Assembly: GCA_001584585.1 (NCBI GenBank) | Contig: LSYV01000031.1 | Coordinates: 362,027 to 424,878 of the forward strand | Direction of reading: 5' to 3' | Source of the DNA: Gonium pectorale | Lineage: Eukaryota; Chlorophyta; Chlorophyceae; Chlamydomonadales; Volvocaceae | DNA: 62,852 bases | Shown: one piece after another, positions 1 to 13,279 of the stretch | Layout of the letters: the number at the start of each line of letters is the position of its first letter | Position numbering within the stretch: position 1 is the stretch's first letter | Program-made: the position numbers and the translations under genes | Notes under the pieces: model-generated | Told to the model about the DNA's origin: nothing | Database searches by the model: none | The model's input: the letters and a program-made list of their open reading frames with translations, nothing else

Positions 1-2099
1 CCCGATGCGGCCCAGAATTCTCTCTGGGGTGACCCTATGCAATGCCGTGTTGGGGTGCGCCTAGTCTGGTCCTACGTGCATCGCATGTGGGCTGGTGCAT
101 GTCTCCCGAACCCCCGCCCACCCAGCCCCCCGACCCGCTGACTACCGTTGTCTCACCGTTGAATGCAAGTGTGTCTAGAGGCGCCACTGAGTTCCACATT
201 CTTCGTCCCCGCCATAGGGTCAACGGGTTCTCGCCGCTCCAGGGATGTTAATACATACATACACCCGCGGACATTTTCCCAGCCCGCCGCAGAGCCGGCT
301 GCCACAGCATTGAAGCCTGGACAACCATCTTCGCAACACCCAGCTGCTAGCTTTCCTCTCGCCTTAGCAGTTTCTCTGGCACCTTTGCCATCCTGTTAGC
401 TGCCAATCCTATCATGCGTTTGCAGTTGCCAGCGTCACGGTTCTTCACCTCGGCCCTGTGACCTCGGCAACTGCAAAATGCTTGCGGCCTGACGAACGCT
501 GTTCGGTGACGGGTGCAAACAAGGTTCACTCTCACGCAGCCTGCACCTCTACAGACACGGCATTTGAAACTCTTGCAGCGCTCGCCAGTGTCTCGCCTCA
601 TCTACGGTATCGTCCCCCCCGCTTTCTCCGTCGACACGTCGAGTGCCAAAGGAGTCCGCCCGCTAGTGATACGAATGCTAACGGCCATTGGATGTGCTCC
701 CCACGCAGCACACATCCGTGGCACCTTGGGTAAGCCTGATAAGACAGGCCAAGACAGCGGTTGCAAACGACAATCAGCAGCCAAGAGCCTGGTTTGAACA
801 ATTGGGATCCCCGTCCATTTTTAGTGATAGTCTGATGCTGCTCGTGTTCTCTTTTTGCTTCCGCTCACGCAGTCGGCCACCTTTTAACGGGCTTGGCCAT
901 CCCGCATGCCGGTTTCTTCTGGCGACTTGTGGAGGTCATCATTGTCAGCGCACCGGCATGCAGGATGGCCAAGGCCGTCAAAACCAGGTCTCCCCTGGTC
1001 AAAACCGTGCCACCATGCCCCTGGCGGCTGCAGCCGGATAGCTGCATACCCGGGCCCCGGAACTTTTGAAGCCGCCTACGAGAGGTTTACAATGACCTGG
1101 GAGTCATGAGAGGGAACAAACTCAACTGCAGGCTGTGCACTCAGCACCATGCGGGTGGCGGCATTCACTCGAGAGCGCCCCCACTGAAATCGGCCAGCGT
1201 GATCAGGTAGCTCGTACCATGACCTTGTGCACTGATGGAATTGCTCGTCGGTGCAGTGGCGTGCTGCACTGCTGCTACTGATGCCCGTGGCGGTTGGGAC
1301 CCCGCACCCTTGGTTACATGGCATTTAGGGTATTAATGGGCAGTCAAGTTCTTTAACGATGCCGCAGCCCGGTCAGTGACGCCATCGCCCAAGAAACCGT
1401 TGTACAGCAAGGGCCCCTTTTGTGGGTTGTCGCTCGTCTACTTGCTGCCTGGCTCAATTCTATTGCCGGGTTGATGTAATTCATGTCTCAACGGGGCTCT
1501 GCTTAGACCAGCTGCTCACCGTCCCTGCTCACTGCCCCGTCCCTCAGCCTGGGACGCACTGCTCGGCCACCATAAAACTTTGCCAAGGCTTGACTTTTGA
1601 ACATAGCGCTGAGCGTAGTTGGCCCCCGGTTTAGCACCATGCAGTCCGCGGCGTCCCTTCTGGCTGGCAGCACGTCCCCGTCTCTCTGCAGGCAGCTAGC
1701 TCCGCCGCACTTGCACCTGGCTCCGCAGCGGAGAGGGCGAGGTGAGGAGCGTCAGTGGTTCATAATTGTCCGCGAGTACCGGCTGTAACTTCACGGTCCT
1801 CCGCCACACAGGACCTCACCCCGTCGCCCATGCGGTCCTCACACCGCCGCATACGAATGTATCGATAACCAGTAGGCTCATTTCGGTGGCTGACTTCCAA
1901 TCGCGGACCGCCTCTTCCGAGGTGAGGCGCAGAATGACGCCGCCTTCATCTGTCACAGCTTATATGAGCTGTTCAATTGCAATTGGTGCGACGGCGGTTG
2001 CCCTCTCCCTGCGGCCAGGGTTTGACTCTGGCGCCCGAGCAAATTGAGCAGTCGGAGCAGGCCAACCTGAGCAGCTCACCAGCAGGTTTGCGATGCGAC
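1..2099. other. no gene recognised upstream of the PP2C gene
   Basis: Only short, composition-driven open frames on both strands, none with a family motif. The segment would hold the PP2C promoter and 5' UTR, and possibly the end of a gene lying outside the window. A TGTAA occurs near 1475, but no coding exon could be tied to it. An open frame leads into the first PP2C exon from about 1977, so an additional upstream coding exon cannot be excluded. Confidence 0.5.
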
Positions 2100-5001
2100 A
2101 TGCTCTTGATGACGAGCTGGGAGGAAAGCTCACTAGAACAGTCGCTGGATGAGCCGTGCATCGAGGACTGGCTGCCGAGCGGAGGGGTCTCCCCATCCGC
2201 CATATCCCAGGGTTTTGCAACGGTGCGTGGGAGGCGGTATCGAACTTAGCATGGGCATACCGAGGGATGGGTCCGAGCTCCGAGGCAAGAGGGAGGGGGG
2301 ACCATGATGACGTGTTATGTATGCACGTGTATGATGATGTGTACGTGCTCCTCTGTCATCCATGGGCGCTGTATGGTCCCGTCTCCCTCTACCGATGTTC
2401 ATGTGCAACCCCCTCTACGCCCCCTTATTGCGCCCTGTATCGGGTGCCTTCTCCCCACACAGTCAAAGGGCCCGATGAAGCCCACCATGCAAGACTACTT
2501 CGTTGCTGTATCAGATGCGCTCGGGGCGCTGTGGTCACTCAGCCCGCAGTCCTGGCGCGCCTCCCGCGCGCCTGCCTTTGCGCACCACGGGAGCGCGCCC
2601 TTTTGCCTCACGGCCGTCTTCGATGGTCACGGCTCGGGAGACCACGCGGCGCGCACGGCGCAGGAGAGCATGCTAGCGGCGGTGGCAGCGGACACCGGGC
2701 TGCTGGACTGCTTCGGTAGGTTGAAGCTCGTGGCTTTTCGTGGCTGAGCTAGTGGCCTAGGGCTAGCCGGGCACTCGGGCTACTGCAGCAGGGGCTATGA
2801 GGTGTGCTTTTAGAATGAACCGTGTAATCTGGGGATTTCACTCTTGACAGCACATTGGGGGTACGAAGGGCTTCCAGTCAGAGGCGCTGACAAACATGAG
2901 GTCACGCGAATGCTTCACCCTTGTGGGTACTGATCAGCGCATGACCCATGGGGACAAGAGGCGCCACCAAAAGCGCCAGGTGCAAAGGTGCTGAGCCCAC
3001 CAACATGAGGCTCGGGGTTTTGGAGAAGCCTTGGCATATGGAACATGCACTGCCGCCGGTGCCTGCCTCTGGGCGTGGCAGTTGCACGGTCTGCTTGTTG
3101 TCTGTCGCACTATCCACGAGCCGCGCGCCAGCTAGCCACACGGTCGTACGCATCGGGAGTGACGTCCTATGCATCGGGAGTGAAGTCCATGCCCGGCTGG
3201 GCGCCGGCTCTGGTGTACATATGTTATAGCGTTGGCTACAGGTCTCGCGCTGCCGGGAACTTCATTTGGTTGTGCAGAGCGTCAAACAGGACGTATGCTT
3301 GAACTCGAGGAGTTAATGCTCGAGAAGTGCGCCCCTTATTACTTTCGGCTTCGCATGCTAGGTTCCGCTTGTGTCTGGCTGTCCGTTCATCTTCGCGCCC
3401 GTCCGTTCATCTTGCGACGCCCCAGCTCGCAACATGGAGCTCACAAGCTTGAGTCCGGAGGCGCTGTCGGCGCTGTCGGAGGCCTTCACGCGCACCTTCC
3501 GCCGCGTCGACCAGCGGATCTGCACAGAGGCGGAGGCCCGCGGGCTGCCGGTGAGGCTTTCGATCCTGGGCAGCACGGAGAGGGGAGATGGGGAGCGGGT
3601 AGGGTTGGGCAACAGGCAAACTGGGCTGTAGCTTAAGAGGAAGCCAGCTCGGCATCAATACATACAAATGTAGTTCTTGCGCGATTCGTGTGTGGATGAC
3701 GCCTTCGGTCGTGTATTGCCTTTATGCCGTCAATGGCATTGCTGGGTCCAACACGTGCGTGCTGCTTGATCTGCCCCGCAGCACGACGGCACGACGGCGC
3801 TCGTGAGCGTGCAGGTGGGCCCGCTGCTGTACACCGCCAACGCGGGCGACTGCCGGGCGGTGCTGTGCCGCAGCGGCCGCGCGATGCGCCTCTCGCGCGA
3901 CCACAAGCCGGAGCTGCCGGAGGAGCGCAGCCGCATCGAGGCGTGCGGGGGCCGCGTCGCCAACGTGCGCGGCACCTGGCGCGTGGTGCTGCCGCTGGCG
4001 GACGGCTGCACTGCCAAGGTGTGCTCCGTGTCCAGGTGAGCGCAACGGCGGCACAAGGCTTGGGAATGCTGGTAACGGGGCGGGGGGCTCGGGACGTTTG
4101 GGAGGATAGTCACCTTTGGGAGCAGGCCCCGGCATGCGGGTTCAGGTTGAGCGTTGGGTTACCGGGATGAGATGCCTCGGGAATCTGAGGCGGTGGCTGC
4201 TGTTGGCGGCGTCCACGGGGACAAGGAGCATGATGAGGAGGTCATGCCGCGTTGCCACGTGCGACGTACGTTGAGGAGCAACCAGTAATATAGCGGTCAG
4301 CATATGATACTGGGTATGCTGTAACACGCCTAGTGGCGTGGTATTGGCTACTCGACAGTGCCCCGATCCTGGTCGCGCCGTCGCAGGGGCTTCGGCGACC
4401 GCGACTTCAAGGCCGACTCGCTCATCTCGCCTGACCCGGACGTGGCAGCGCTGCTGCTGGCGCCACAACGCGATGCCTTCGCTGTCCACGCGAGCGACGG
4501 GCTGTGGGGCGTGGTGGGCGACCAGGAGGCGTGCGACCTCGTCACCGAAGTGATTGACAAGGTGCGAACTGGCATTGGTAACGGTGGTGTTACCGTAGTG
4601 GTAATGGTAGCAGTGGTTTAGCTACAGGCAAGTCAGTGCATGGACTGGGGCCTTGCACATACGCTGAGGGGAATGATGCGGTTACAACCCGACTATAGGG
4701 CGTATAGGCGGTGTTGCCGAGCCATCACCCGCAGCCTGGCTCGGGTCGTGCATAGCTGGGCACTGAGGCCCTTTCTCGGTCCGGTCTTGACAGCGTGGCG
4801 CATGTTGCTCTTGCTGAAGTTCCCCATGGCCTTCGCGTGCCCCTGGGTCCGCCCCGACTGCAGTTCACTTGCATGACGTCGTTCAGCCGGCAGCAGGCGG
4901 CTGCAGCTAAGGCTGCGGCGCAGGAGCTGGTCAAGCTGGCGCGCGACCGCGGCTCCATGGACGACATCACGGTCGTCGTGACGCTCTTCGACTGGGAGTA
5001 G
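2100..5001 (+). CDS. protein phosphatase 2C (PPM family), 6 exons
   Basis: Metal-dependent Ser/Thr phosphatase, 345 residues as modelled. Exons: 2100-2222, 2463-2715, 3426-3550, 3782-4035, 4387-4561, 4894-5001; all introns are GT-AG and all phases agree. Seen in order: SKGPMKPTMQDYF (residues 42-54, the usual ..MED.. site), VFDGHG (about 92-97, metal ligand Asp), NAGDCRAVL (187-195), VSRGFGDRDFK (250-260), ASDGLWG (287-293, metal ligand Asp) and MDDITVVV (332-339, last metal ligand Asp). These are the standard PP2C motifs in the standard order, and the length fits a one-domain plant/algal enzyme. Oddities: MED is MQD, and SDGLWD is SDGLWG. No membrane segment or targeting peptide is evident. 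The start is uncertain: ATG 2100 or ATG 2109 are the in-frame candidates in exon 1. Confidence 0.92.
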
Positions 5002-7881
5002 TCGACCATAGTCGGGTTTGGCCCCACTCGTCGTGACGCGCTCCTTCGGTTGAAACTTGGCGCTGGGCGCAGATCGGTGGCTGAACACCTTGTGGTGGTC
5101 ATGGACTGTGTTGAAGCCCCAGGCGCAGCCGGGGGTGTGCCCAACCGGAGCCCTATCACGTCTCCGCGGGAGCACGTCTGTGCGCTTCACGGGCAGGTAG
5201 ACACGTCCGTGGCGCGCAGGGGCGCACGATGTGCGGCACGACGGGGTTGCTCGCTCAGGCTGTCGTTATGTTGTGCTGGTGGGTCGCATGTTAGGATGGC
5301 TCGATGCCGAAAGTGAGGATATGTGTTGATACTGGGAGCCCGACGTCAGCGTGGTGCAGGGTGCGGGCTCTATTGCGCGAAGGCCGCGGGGCTGGCTCGG
5401 GGTCCGTCTGCTCGGTCCGTGCATCGAGCAGGAGGGGCGCTGCGCGTGTCCGCCAGGGGCGACACCCGAAGTGCTACAGGCAGTAGTCCGCAGCGCATTT
5501 TGTGTTGCATTGTAGGTTGCTCTTCTCTCCAAAGATGTCGGACCGTGATGCATTTTTTGCCCCCCTGCTTGTCGCGCCACGCGCACGTTAACTTTGTGTT
5601 GTGCTGGCTTGCGCCTTTCCTTCCTTTTGGAGGCTCCTGGTCACGTCGTACGCCGTCCATCGCTGCTTGCGTTGTTGACCGCGCGTTCCGTGACTATGCT
5701 ATCGATTGACACCTCTTCAGAGAGAGGGCTGGTGGCATTTATGGAGCGCTGCCGGAGTCCTAGTGATGGGCAGATCATTGTCCTGAGGTAGGGAGTGACA
5801 CTGTCTTCCATGCTAGACGGCGTACGGCATACGATGACTGTCGGCGTTGCCTCATCATATGGGCACGGGTTCATCACCTGGGCTTCATTTCTGTCAAGGA
5901 CTGCGTTCTTCTGTGTTACTTCCCCTCTATAGGAATAAACCGATTGAAACCCAGGGACGGGTGCGGTGATTAAGGCCGTTTCGGGTTGGGCTAATGAGAG
6001 AACGCCGCGCGGCAAGTCGCGGGTAGGTGGTGCTTCACCCCTGGTGCCTCCGGGTAGCGCATTGCTGCTTATTCCTAGGGGTGTCCCACCTCCGCCGCGC
6101 CAGGGCTCTTGCAGGCAACGCGCCTGCGTGCATTGGTGTTTTGCTATCCGCGGACTCACGCATAGGCGTGCTTGGCTGACACTAAGACGCTTTAAGGCTT
6201 TAGCTAAGATCTGCTTGTTCCTGATTGTCGTGGGCCTACCTTTCCTCCCATGTCGCCTATTTGGATTGATGGCTCGCAAGCTGGCCCGGATCGGTTGCCA
6301 TGTCCCGGACCTTGGGCTGTTGACTAGCGGTGCTCCTGTTCCGCTGCGAAAAGTCCCACGTCGCTTGTATTCTACTCATGTTTGAGTGACTCTTTTGTAT
6401 TCCGCCTTCGGCGCATGGCGGCCTAGACGATGAGGGCTGCGAGGTGCGAGCCCGTGTGGTGCCCAGGTATGATGACCACTGGGCTGTTAGGTCTTGGGCA
6501 TGGCGACTTCAGTTTTGAGCACTTTCATTGTGTTTATGTGTGCACGGCATTGGAGGATGCGTACGTTTGTCGGATGATTGGTGTGGAGTACCTTTGGGGT
6601 GAACGTCTTCTGCCATTGCGCGCTCCGGCGAGGCATACATAGTAGACGCCTCTTTTGCGTGCTGCCGCTAGTGGTATTTGGTATTACTCGAAGTTGTGGC
6701 GCGCTCGCGCGACCTGTAACGTTATCGCTTGGTTGAATTTCCTCCTCTAGTATCGTTTATTGAGTCCCAAGCATCCTCTAGCGTAGAACGTCTTGTCCCT
6801 GATTCGTCGGTGACTGAGCCCTCGTATGCCTTCTCGGCCACAGGCATGTATGATGTTTGGGTACAGCGGGGCCGTGTCTGCCGTACGGACCCGTGTTGCT
6901 CAACTTCATGGCCGACGAGCCGCTTTGGGGCAAAAATGCCGCAGCGCTACCGTACCTGCAGTTTTAGCTGCAATTTACATGGCAGAACACGCAGAAAGCA
7001 CCGGTGGGCACATGCCATGATTGGCATCGCTGCGCAGATGGACGCAGGGGAGATCCCTGTATGAAGATGTGAAGCCTTATTGTCATCAAGACACCAATGG
7101 CCATTCCACAGCCACATCGGCGTTAACGTTGTAGACCACACAGCTGCCATATATCTGCCGCTAAACTTGTGGGCCTCGTCAATTTGTGAGGTTCAAAGTT
7201 GGGGTTGAAGGGGAGCTGGGGCTTGAGAACGAGGTCATGCTCGCGCGGGCCGTTTCTGGGGGCCTGCGTTATTCCCGGCACCTGCACCCTAAGCGGAGTT
7301 TTGCGGGCTGCTAGGCGTGGCGGCTGGCGGCGTAGATCCGGCATGGCTTCATAACTCGCAGGGGAGACAATTCGCGTTCGGCGTCGCCACTGTGACACGC
7401 TTTGGTTGTGCCGTGGGCTCAGTATACCGGTATGTTAAGTCGACCGAATATGCAAAGATGTGAAAATTAGAGGCGAAAGCAAGGGTTCGTCATTCCCGCC
7501 TAGGAGCGGCGGTGTGGTCCCATCTGCGCTGGGCCGTGCCCATGATGCGTTGTCCCCGATGGACAAGCACATGTCTGAGTAGGTCCCATGCGGCCCTGCA
7601 TCTGGACGTGCTCCACCTTCCACACCCAGCTGGCAGCGGGAATCCGTGTATGGGTTTGGAGCGTGCCGTCCCATGCAACCGCCAGCAACCGACGGTCTAT
7701 AACTCCACCAGCATATGGTATGCACAGATCACATGCATGACTGCAGTTACCTTATCACTGGAACGGCTGGTTTGATAGTTCGTAATTGCTGACTACTACC
7801 TTGCAACCTTTAGTGCCTTTCCACAACCTTAGTGCATTTTCACAAGCATCGATCGATCGAATGGTTTGAAATCCACGGACT
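5002..7881. other. PP2C 3' flank and intergenic DNA, no gene recognised
   Basis: No convincing exon on either strand. The longest open frame (minus, 5641-6279) has no family motif and lacks the codon bias of the neighbouring genes. The part after 5002 is probably PP2C 3' UTR. The only TGTAA after the stop lies near 6713, about 1.7 kb away, so the transcript end is unresolved. The end of the stretch should hold the promoter of the glycosyltransferase that starts at 7882. Confidence 0.5.
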
Positions 7882-10800
7882 ATGGCTAAGTTTGCGGCGC
7901 GTCGCTTGGCGCCTCTTCTGTACCCGGTTGCGGCTATCTGGGTCACGCTCGTGCTCTTTGGACTGTGGCGAGTTGAGAAGCATGACACAATCTTCGTTTC
8001 AATCGGAGCGTATCGCGACAAGGAGTGAGTTGGTGGCGGTCTTTCGAGCCGTGCCAGAATGCCTTCTTTGCATAATGCTAGTAAAGCCATGCCATGTAGA
8101 GTACTTCTGCGCACCAGGAACTGTTGTCGGCGTGCAACCAGCATTCCCGCCTCTCCCCCCCTACCCCAGTCGCCTTCCTCGCCACCTGTCCTGCCTCCCT
8201 AATGCGCTCCCCTGACCTTCCACGCCCAGATGCGCGGCAACATTGCTAGACATGTTCCGCCAAGCGCATCGTCCTGACTTGGTGTTTGTGGGTGCGGTGA
8301 CGTACACTATCCCGCACAACGCTACCGCGGAGGAGCGCTGTATGTCACCGGAGTTGGTGCCGTACGAGAAGAACATCAGGTGTGCGGCTCGGGCAAGCAG
8401 CTTGCATGGAAACCGATCAGCTATGCGGGCATCTCGTCCTTGTGGGGTGAAGGTGGGCGCTTGGTTCATCCCGTCTCCGGGGCTTGGCGATAGTCGCGCC
8501 TGACGCCTCGCGATGACTGGGGCGCAGAAGAGGTGTGGTGCGGATGCCTCGTGCGTAAGATGTGTGGTGTGTGTTTGCCGTACGGCAAACCGCCTGGGCT
8601 CGTCAGCGCACGCCGTTCCCAATGCCGCGTTGAACTACCGAGCTCCCCTCGCCATGTGCCCAGGCGTCTGCACCTGAACAACTCTGAGGGGAAGGGGCCC
8701 AACCTCTCGCGCTACCACGGGGCGACCATGTACGGCGGACAGAAGTACCTGATGCAGGTACAGCGCCACTTCTCCCGGGCACTGCTGGCATGTACGGGCA
8801 TTCGGTTCTTATTCCCCTTCCAGCGCAACCCAACCTGCACGATCCAGGGCCCCGCGCTGCTGAAGAGATAGGGGGCCCGACGGATCTCGGGGAGTGCCGT
8901 AGGCCACCATAGAAGGTTCCCCGCGCGCTGGCGCGTGTGCGATTGCCGCCGTCATGTTGGTCCACCAGGTTTACTATTTTTTTGACCATAGCGATTCGGG
9001 TTGAACATGGCCTTACCGACCTCACCACGGCTGTCTGAAGTCACGACTTAGAGCTGTCCGCTTTGTGCACTAGTCCTCAACCCCGCTTGGTGCCGCCCTC
9101 TGCCTGCTGCCCTGCTCCCGCCGCTGACCCAGATCGACTCTCACATGAAGTTCGCACCTGGATGGGACGCGGAGCTGCTGCGCATGATTAAAGCGACGCC
9201 CAGCCGCAAGGCGGTGCTGACGGTGAGCTGGGGGCCGCGGCAAATGGAAGGGGAGGGGAGGGGAATTTGCGGAGAAGGGTGTGGATTTCAACGGTCTGGG
9301 CGCCAGCAGCCCGGTGGGGAGGAGCCAACGGTCCGTACACGCCTCCGTCCTCACGGCACCCCGCCCCCCTGGTCTGGTCGCTGGCATCTCTGGCCGCGAG
9401 ATTCAATTCTGTCCTCTTTGACTCGAAGTTCCTGCAGCCCGCGCCGCTACCGGCGACCTCTGCCTTAAGCTCCACAACGGTAACAGTGAAATCTCGCGCC
9501 CCCTCCGTTGCGCCCCGCCTCCCCCCTGGCAGCACTATCCTGCGACGTGGGAGACGCTCAACGAGACGCGCGTGCCCGTCATGTGCATGGTAAGCGCCAG
9601 ACCCGCACGGTCCAGTGCAGAAGGCGACCATTGCAAGCATTGCAAACCCCAACGGCTGGTGCGCAGGCTACCTGGCTGCCCGAGGGGATCATCATGTTCA
9701 AGGCGGCCCTGGTGGACCCGCCAAAGCTCAACTCGTTCCGGGTAAGGAGGAGGCCGGTACGCCTCCCGGCAGACGTGTGGGGCGCGGGGGCCGAGGCGCG
9801 TCCACGCCCGCTGCCTGTATCCTCCCTCCCTTGGCTTTCTAACACGCCCACGGCTTCTGCACACCCATTTGCACACAGCACAAAGCTGCTAAGTTTCTTT
9901 GAGCCCCTACTCCCCCGCCGCCCTTCCGCCTCCCTCCCGCCTTCCGCCCACCCACCCGCCCTTCCTACCCCGCAGCCGGTGCCGTTCGTGGCGGGCGGCT
10001 TCATGTTCGTGCCCGCCTGGGTGATGCGGGACGTGCCCTTCGACCCGACCCTGCAGTTCCTCTTCCACGGGGACGAGGAGCTGTACAGGTGCGGCCAGGT
10101 GGCCAGGCGGCCAGGCGGCCAGGCGATCAGGGGGGCGAGCGCATGCGCCTGGGTGCGCGCTCGTTGCCCTCGGCTTTACGGGCACGAGGTTGGGGTTGGT
10201 TGGGTGAGCGGGCGGGCGCAAGTGAGCGGCGGGAGCGGGTCCGGCCTGGCAGCCTTCCTCCGCCGGGCGTGTGTGTACCTTGCTTCAGCCCGACAACGTC
10301 CCTGCTCGTCTCCAGTCCACAAGTTGGCATCAGGGCGACAGCAAACATTCGCCTTGTGCAGCCTTATGCACCCACGACGTCTTGCTCGCCGTAGCTGGTT
10401 GGCCCCTCCGCACGTCGCTGACGTCCTTGTGCGTTCAGCTCCGAGCCCGGTGGCGGCATCTGAAGCCGCTGACGACCTTGGCATGCCCCGTGTGTCCTCC
10501 GCCCCGCTCGCAGTGCTCGCCTGTGGACGCACGGCTGGGAGCTGTACACGCCGGACCGCAACGTCATCTTCCACCACTACGGCCGCGAGAACGCGCCCAA
10601 GTTTTGGAACGTGAGCGCGAGGGTGGAGGGAGGGAAGGGGAGGGGAGGGCAGGGAGGTGCCCATCCGCGGAGGAGGAGGGAGGTGCCCACTCACAGGGAA
10701 GGTGGGAGAGGTCCCACCCACACGTGCCTACCTCAGTGCGTCGGAAGCTGGCAACAGCCACTCCAGGGTCACGGCGGTATGCTGAGTTGTAGGTGCAGGC

Positions 10801-11450
10801 TGCTGGAAAGGATTGCCTTCGTGTGGATATCGGGATGGCAGTGAGCTGCATACTCAATCCTGTCGAAAGGGCGCATGTTCTGCAGGGGGCTTTCCAATCT
10901 GTGAATCGTCACCATTCGGCTTTGAACCCGGATGTTTAGCGCTCCCCATCGGCTTCAAATGATTGAGTGCGTGGGCACCTTACCGACCCTTGAACTTTCT
11001 TGGCTCCAGGACTTCGGCAGCAACGAGGCCTATCACAAAACCAAGGCGGACAACGTCAAGAAGGTGCGAACGACGGGTGGGGGGTTGGGGCTGCTTGGTT
11101 GGGCAGAGCGACCCCTTGTGGCCCTTCCGCACAGGGGCAAGGCGGGCAGAGGAGGGTATGTGCCCACAGCTCCTCCAGAGGAAGGAGTCCTAACCTTGTT
11201 TACCGGTATCCCTCCACGTGCGCCGCCCCAGGTCGTTTCACTCATGAACGGCAAGTACGATCCGGCGTACAGGTACGGCATGGGGCGGCAGCGTACGGTG
11301 CAACAGTGGTGGCAATACGCCGGCATGGACCCCAGCAACCACACATTGGTTCCAGACGGCTCCAAGTTCTGCTGGAACAAGAACTACGTGTACGGCCCAC
11401 GCGTGCCGGACGCCGCGCTTCCCTCCTGGTGGGGACACTGGTTAAGCTGA
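7882..11450 (+). CDS. GT60-type (Skp1 GlcNAc-transferase-like) glycosyltransferase with N-terminal anchor, 10 exons
   Basis: Exons: 7882-8024, 8230-8379, 8664-8757, 9133-9222, 9533-9589, 9667-9741, 9976-10088, 10514-10610, 11010-11063, 11232-11450 (363 residues, all phases consistent, GT-AG). Family motifs (PF11397, Skp1-hydroxyproline N-acetylglucosaminyltransferase type): IFVSIGAYRDKECAATLLD (37-55), IDSHMKFAPGWD (130-141, the place of the metal-binding DxD-like motif), VLTHYPATW, PFVAGGFMFVP, PFDPTLQFLFHGDEELY (224-240) and RLWTHGWELYTP followed by FHHYGREN. The family transfers GlcNAc from UDP-GlcNAc, in the best known case to hydroxyproline. The start was chosen because ATG 7882 opens MAKFAARRLAP followed by a roughly 18-residue hydrophobic stretch (about 12-30), a signal-anchor that predicts type II Golgi topology. 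The Dictyostelium Skp1 enzyme is cytosolic, so the acceptor here may be a secreted protein. That last point is inference. Confidence 0.9.
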
Positions 11451-13279
11451 GTAGCGGCAGCGCAGCCAAGCAGACCGCTGGCGGGCTTGAAGCCGTTTTC
11501 TGTTGACTAGGGCATCGTATTGCCTGGTGTTCCATGTGTTAATGTTGCTGATACTGATGTAGCGGTCGAAGCCTAATACGGGCACTGGGCACAGAAACCT
11601 GTGGGGTGGTTCACTCTTGTTCACTATGCAGCTCTGTGCTGGAAGTGGCCCTCGTCCGGGGTCACTGGGATCCCCATGTCTGGGCTTGCTGCACGATGGC
11701 CGTCGAGTTGACCGTTCATGGCCGCATGCCCCAGTCAGCAATAGTTGCCCATGCCCCGCGGTGCGGACCTTGTGCTGGATCGCGGCGTTCCGGTGGTTGG
11801 CGCGAATGAATGGATGAATGGTCGGACTCGCAACGTAATGAACGTGGCCTGGATGCGCTGTCGTTGTGCGGATGGTGGCACGACAGTAGGCTGACGGGCT
11901 TGTCGAGTTATCCCCTCCCCGTCGATTTGGTACGGGGAGGGGATTACTAAATTCGGACACGTCGATACTGGGGACAGTTGTCTCTTTCACGCACGGCACT
12001 GCGGGACCTGTCAACATGACCATATGACTTTGGCGCGAAGAGTACTTTAATGGAAAGCATTCATGAGGCTTTGAAACGGTAGATGGAAGATTTGGAGCGC
12101 GTATGGTCAGAGCGCCGCCGCCCGCCGGGAGGGAAAGTTACTTAGCGCAAGGGGCCAAAAGGATACTCTGCGCCTGGACGGGATCAGGTGGGATCAGGTC
12201 AGACAGCTGCGTTGGTTTTGAGTTCGGCATCCCTGTGTGGCGCTCCCCTGGCTGCCGCGTCATTTGTTGCATGCGCCGTCGAGTGCGTTACGCCTGGCTT
12301 GTGGCCTGCGTGAGGTAGGAATCGGATCCGGGCGAAATGTGGGAGCTGCCATGTGGGCTTTGATGTTCATGCATCGCAATGATACGACATTGACACGGCC
12401 ATGTTGCTGCCTGAGTGCACAGCTGGGAGAGTGGACGATAGAAGCTCGCTTGTTCTGGTTTTGAAGTCTGCGCCGCAGTCGACACATCCGGCAACTGCTG
12501 CATACTGCAGGGCAATGTGGTTGTGGTGCAACGGCGCAGAATCCGTCACAGGTCTCCGTGTGATGGCCCTTGGGGGCAAGGGGCCACGGATTCAACGCTT
12601 CGACGTCCGTGCAGACCCACCTAGTTTGTCGGCGGCATTGGCAGGTTGCGGGACGCGGTCTTGCAGGTAGCACTCCACATGAGGCTGCGCTGCGCCAGGC
12701 CCATGCGCAACTGGCCCATCGTCCATGCATGTGCTTCGGAAGCAGACGCGGGAGCATGGCGCCGCCCGCCGCCGCCGACGGGCCTTGCCAGTACATGGTC
12801 GCAGTGACCATCGAATGCGTTACATCAAAAGACCTTTAATAAGTACGAGCCGCAAGGGGCACCCCGAAGGCAGCCCCCTAGACAGGCTAGTACGCGCACG
12901 GGCATGTGACCCGCGGGTCACCTACATACCTCCTTTCGCGTGCAACCTTACATCGGCTTCCATCTGGACCCGTGCCAGGACCACACTCGCCTTCCTACGT
13001 TGCCTAGTCTGCAACTGATGTTGCAGGCATCTCATACTGCAGCTCTCTCCCTTGTACGGCAGGCACGCGGCGTAGGTATGCGGCTACACCCCAAAGGTAT
13101 CAGCCCCGCGCCACTGCTAGCAGATAGCCCGTTCACCACAAACATTCCCATTGCTCATCCGGACGCGGGCCCGGCACACTCCTTTTGACGTCTCTGCCTA
13201 GCAATGCGGGAACTGCACTGTGAACGTGGCTGCCCCCCTGACCGCGTCAACAACTTGGAAGGCCTTAAGCGTCCATCGC
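11451..13279. other. intergenic DNA, no gene recognised
   Basis: Follows the glycosyltransferase stop. Open frames are short, overlap on several frames and show no motif. I saw no TGTAA signal here, so the end of the glycosyltransferase transcript is not placed. Confidence 0.5.

Noticed and set aside
5641..6279. 212-codon minus-strand open frame after the PP2C gene
   Set aside because: No recognisable motif, no splice support and composition unlike nearby genes. It is probably PP2C 3' UTR or intergenic.
9508..10614. 368-codon plus-strand open frame
   Set aside because: It runs through several GT60 introns. Only pieces match the family, and those pieces are delimited by GT-AG sites in phase.
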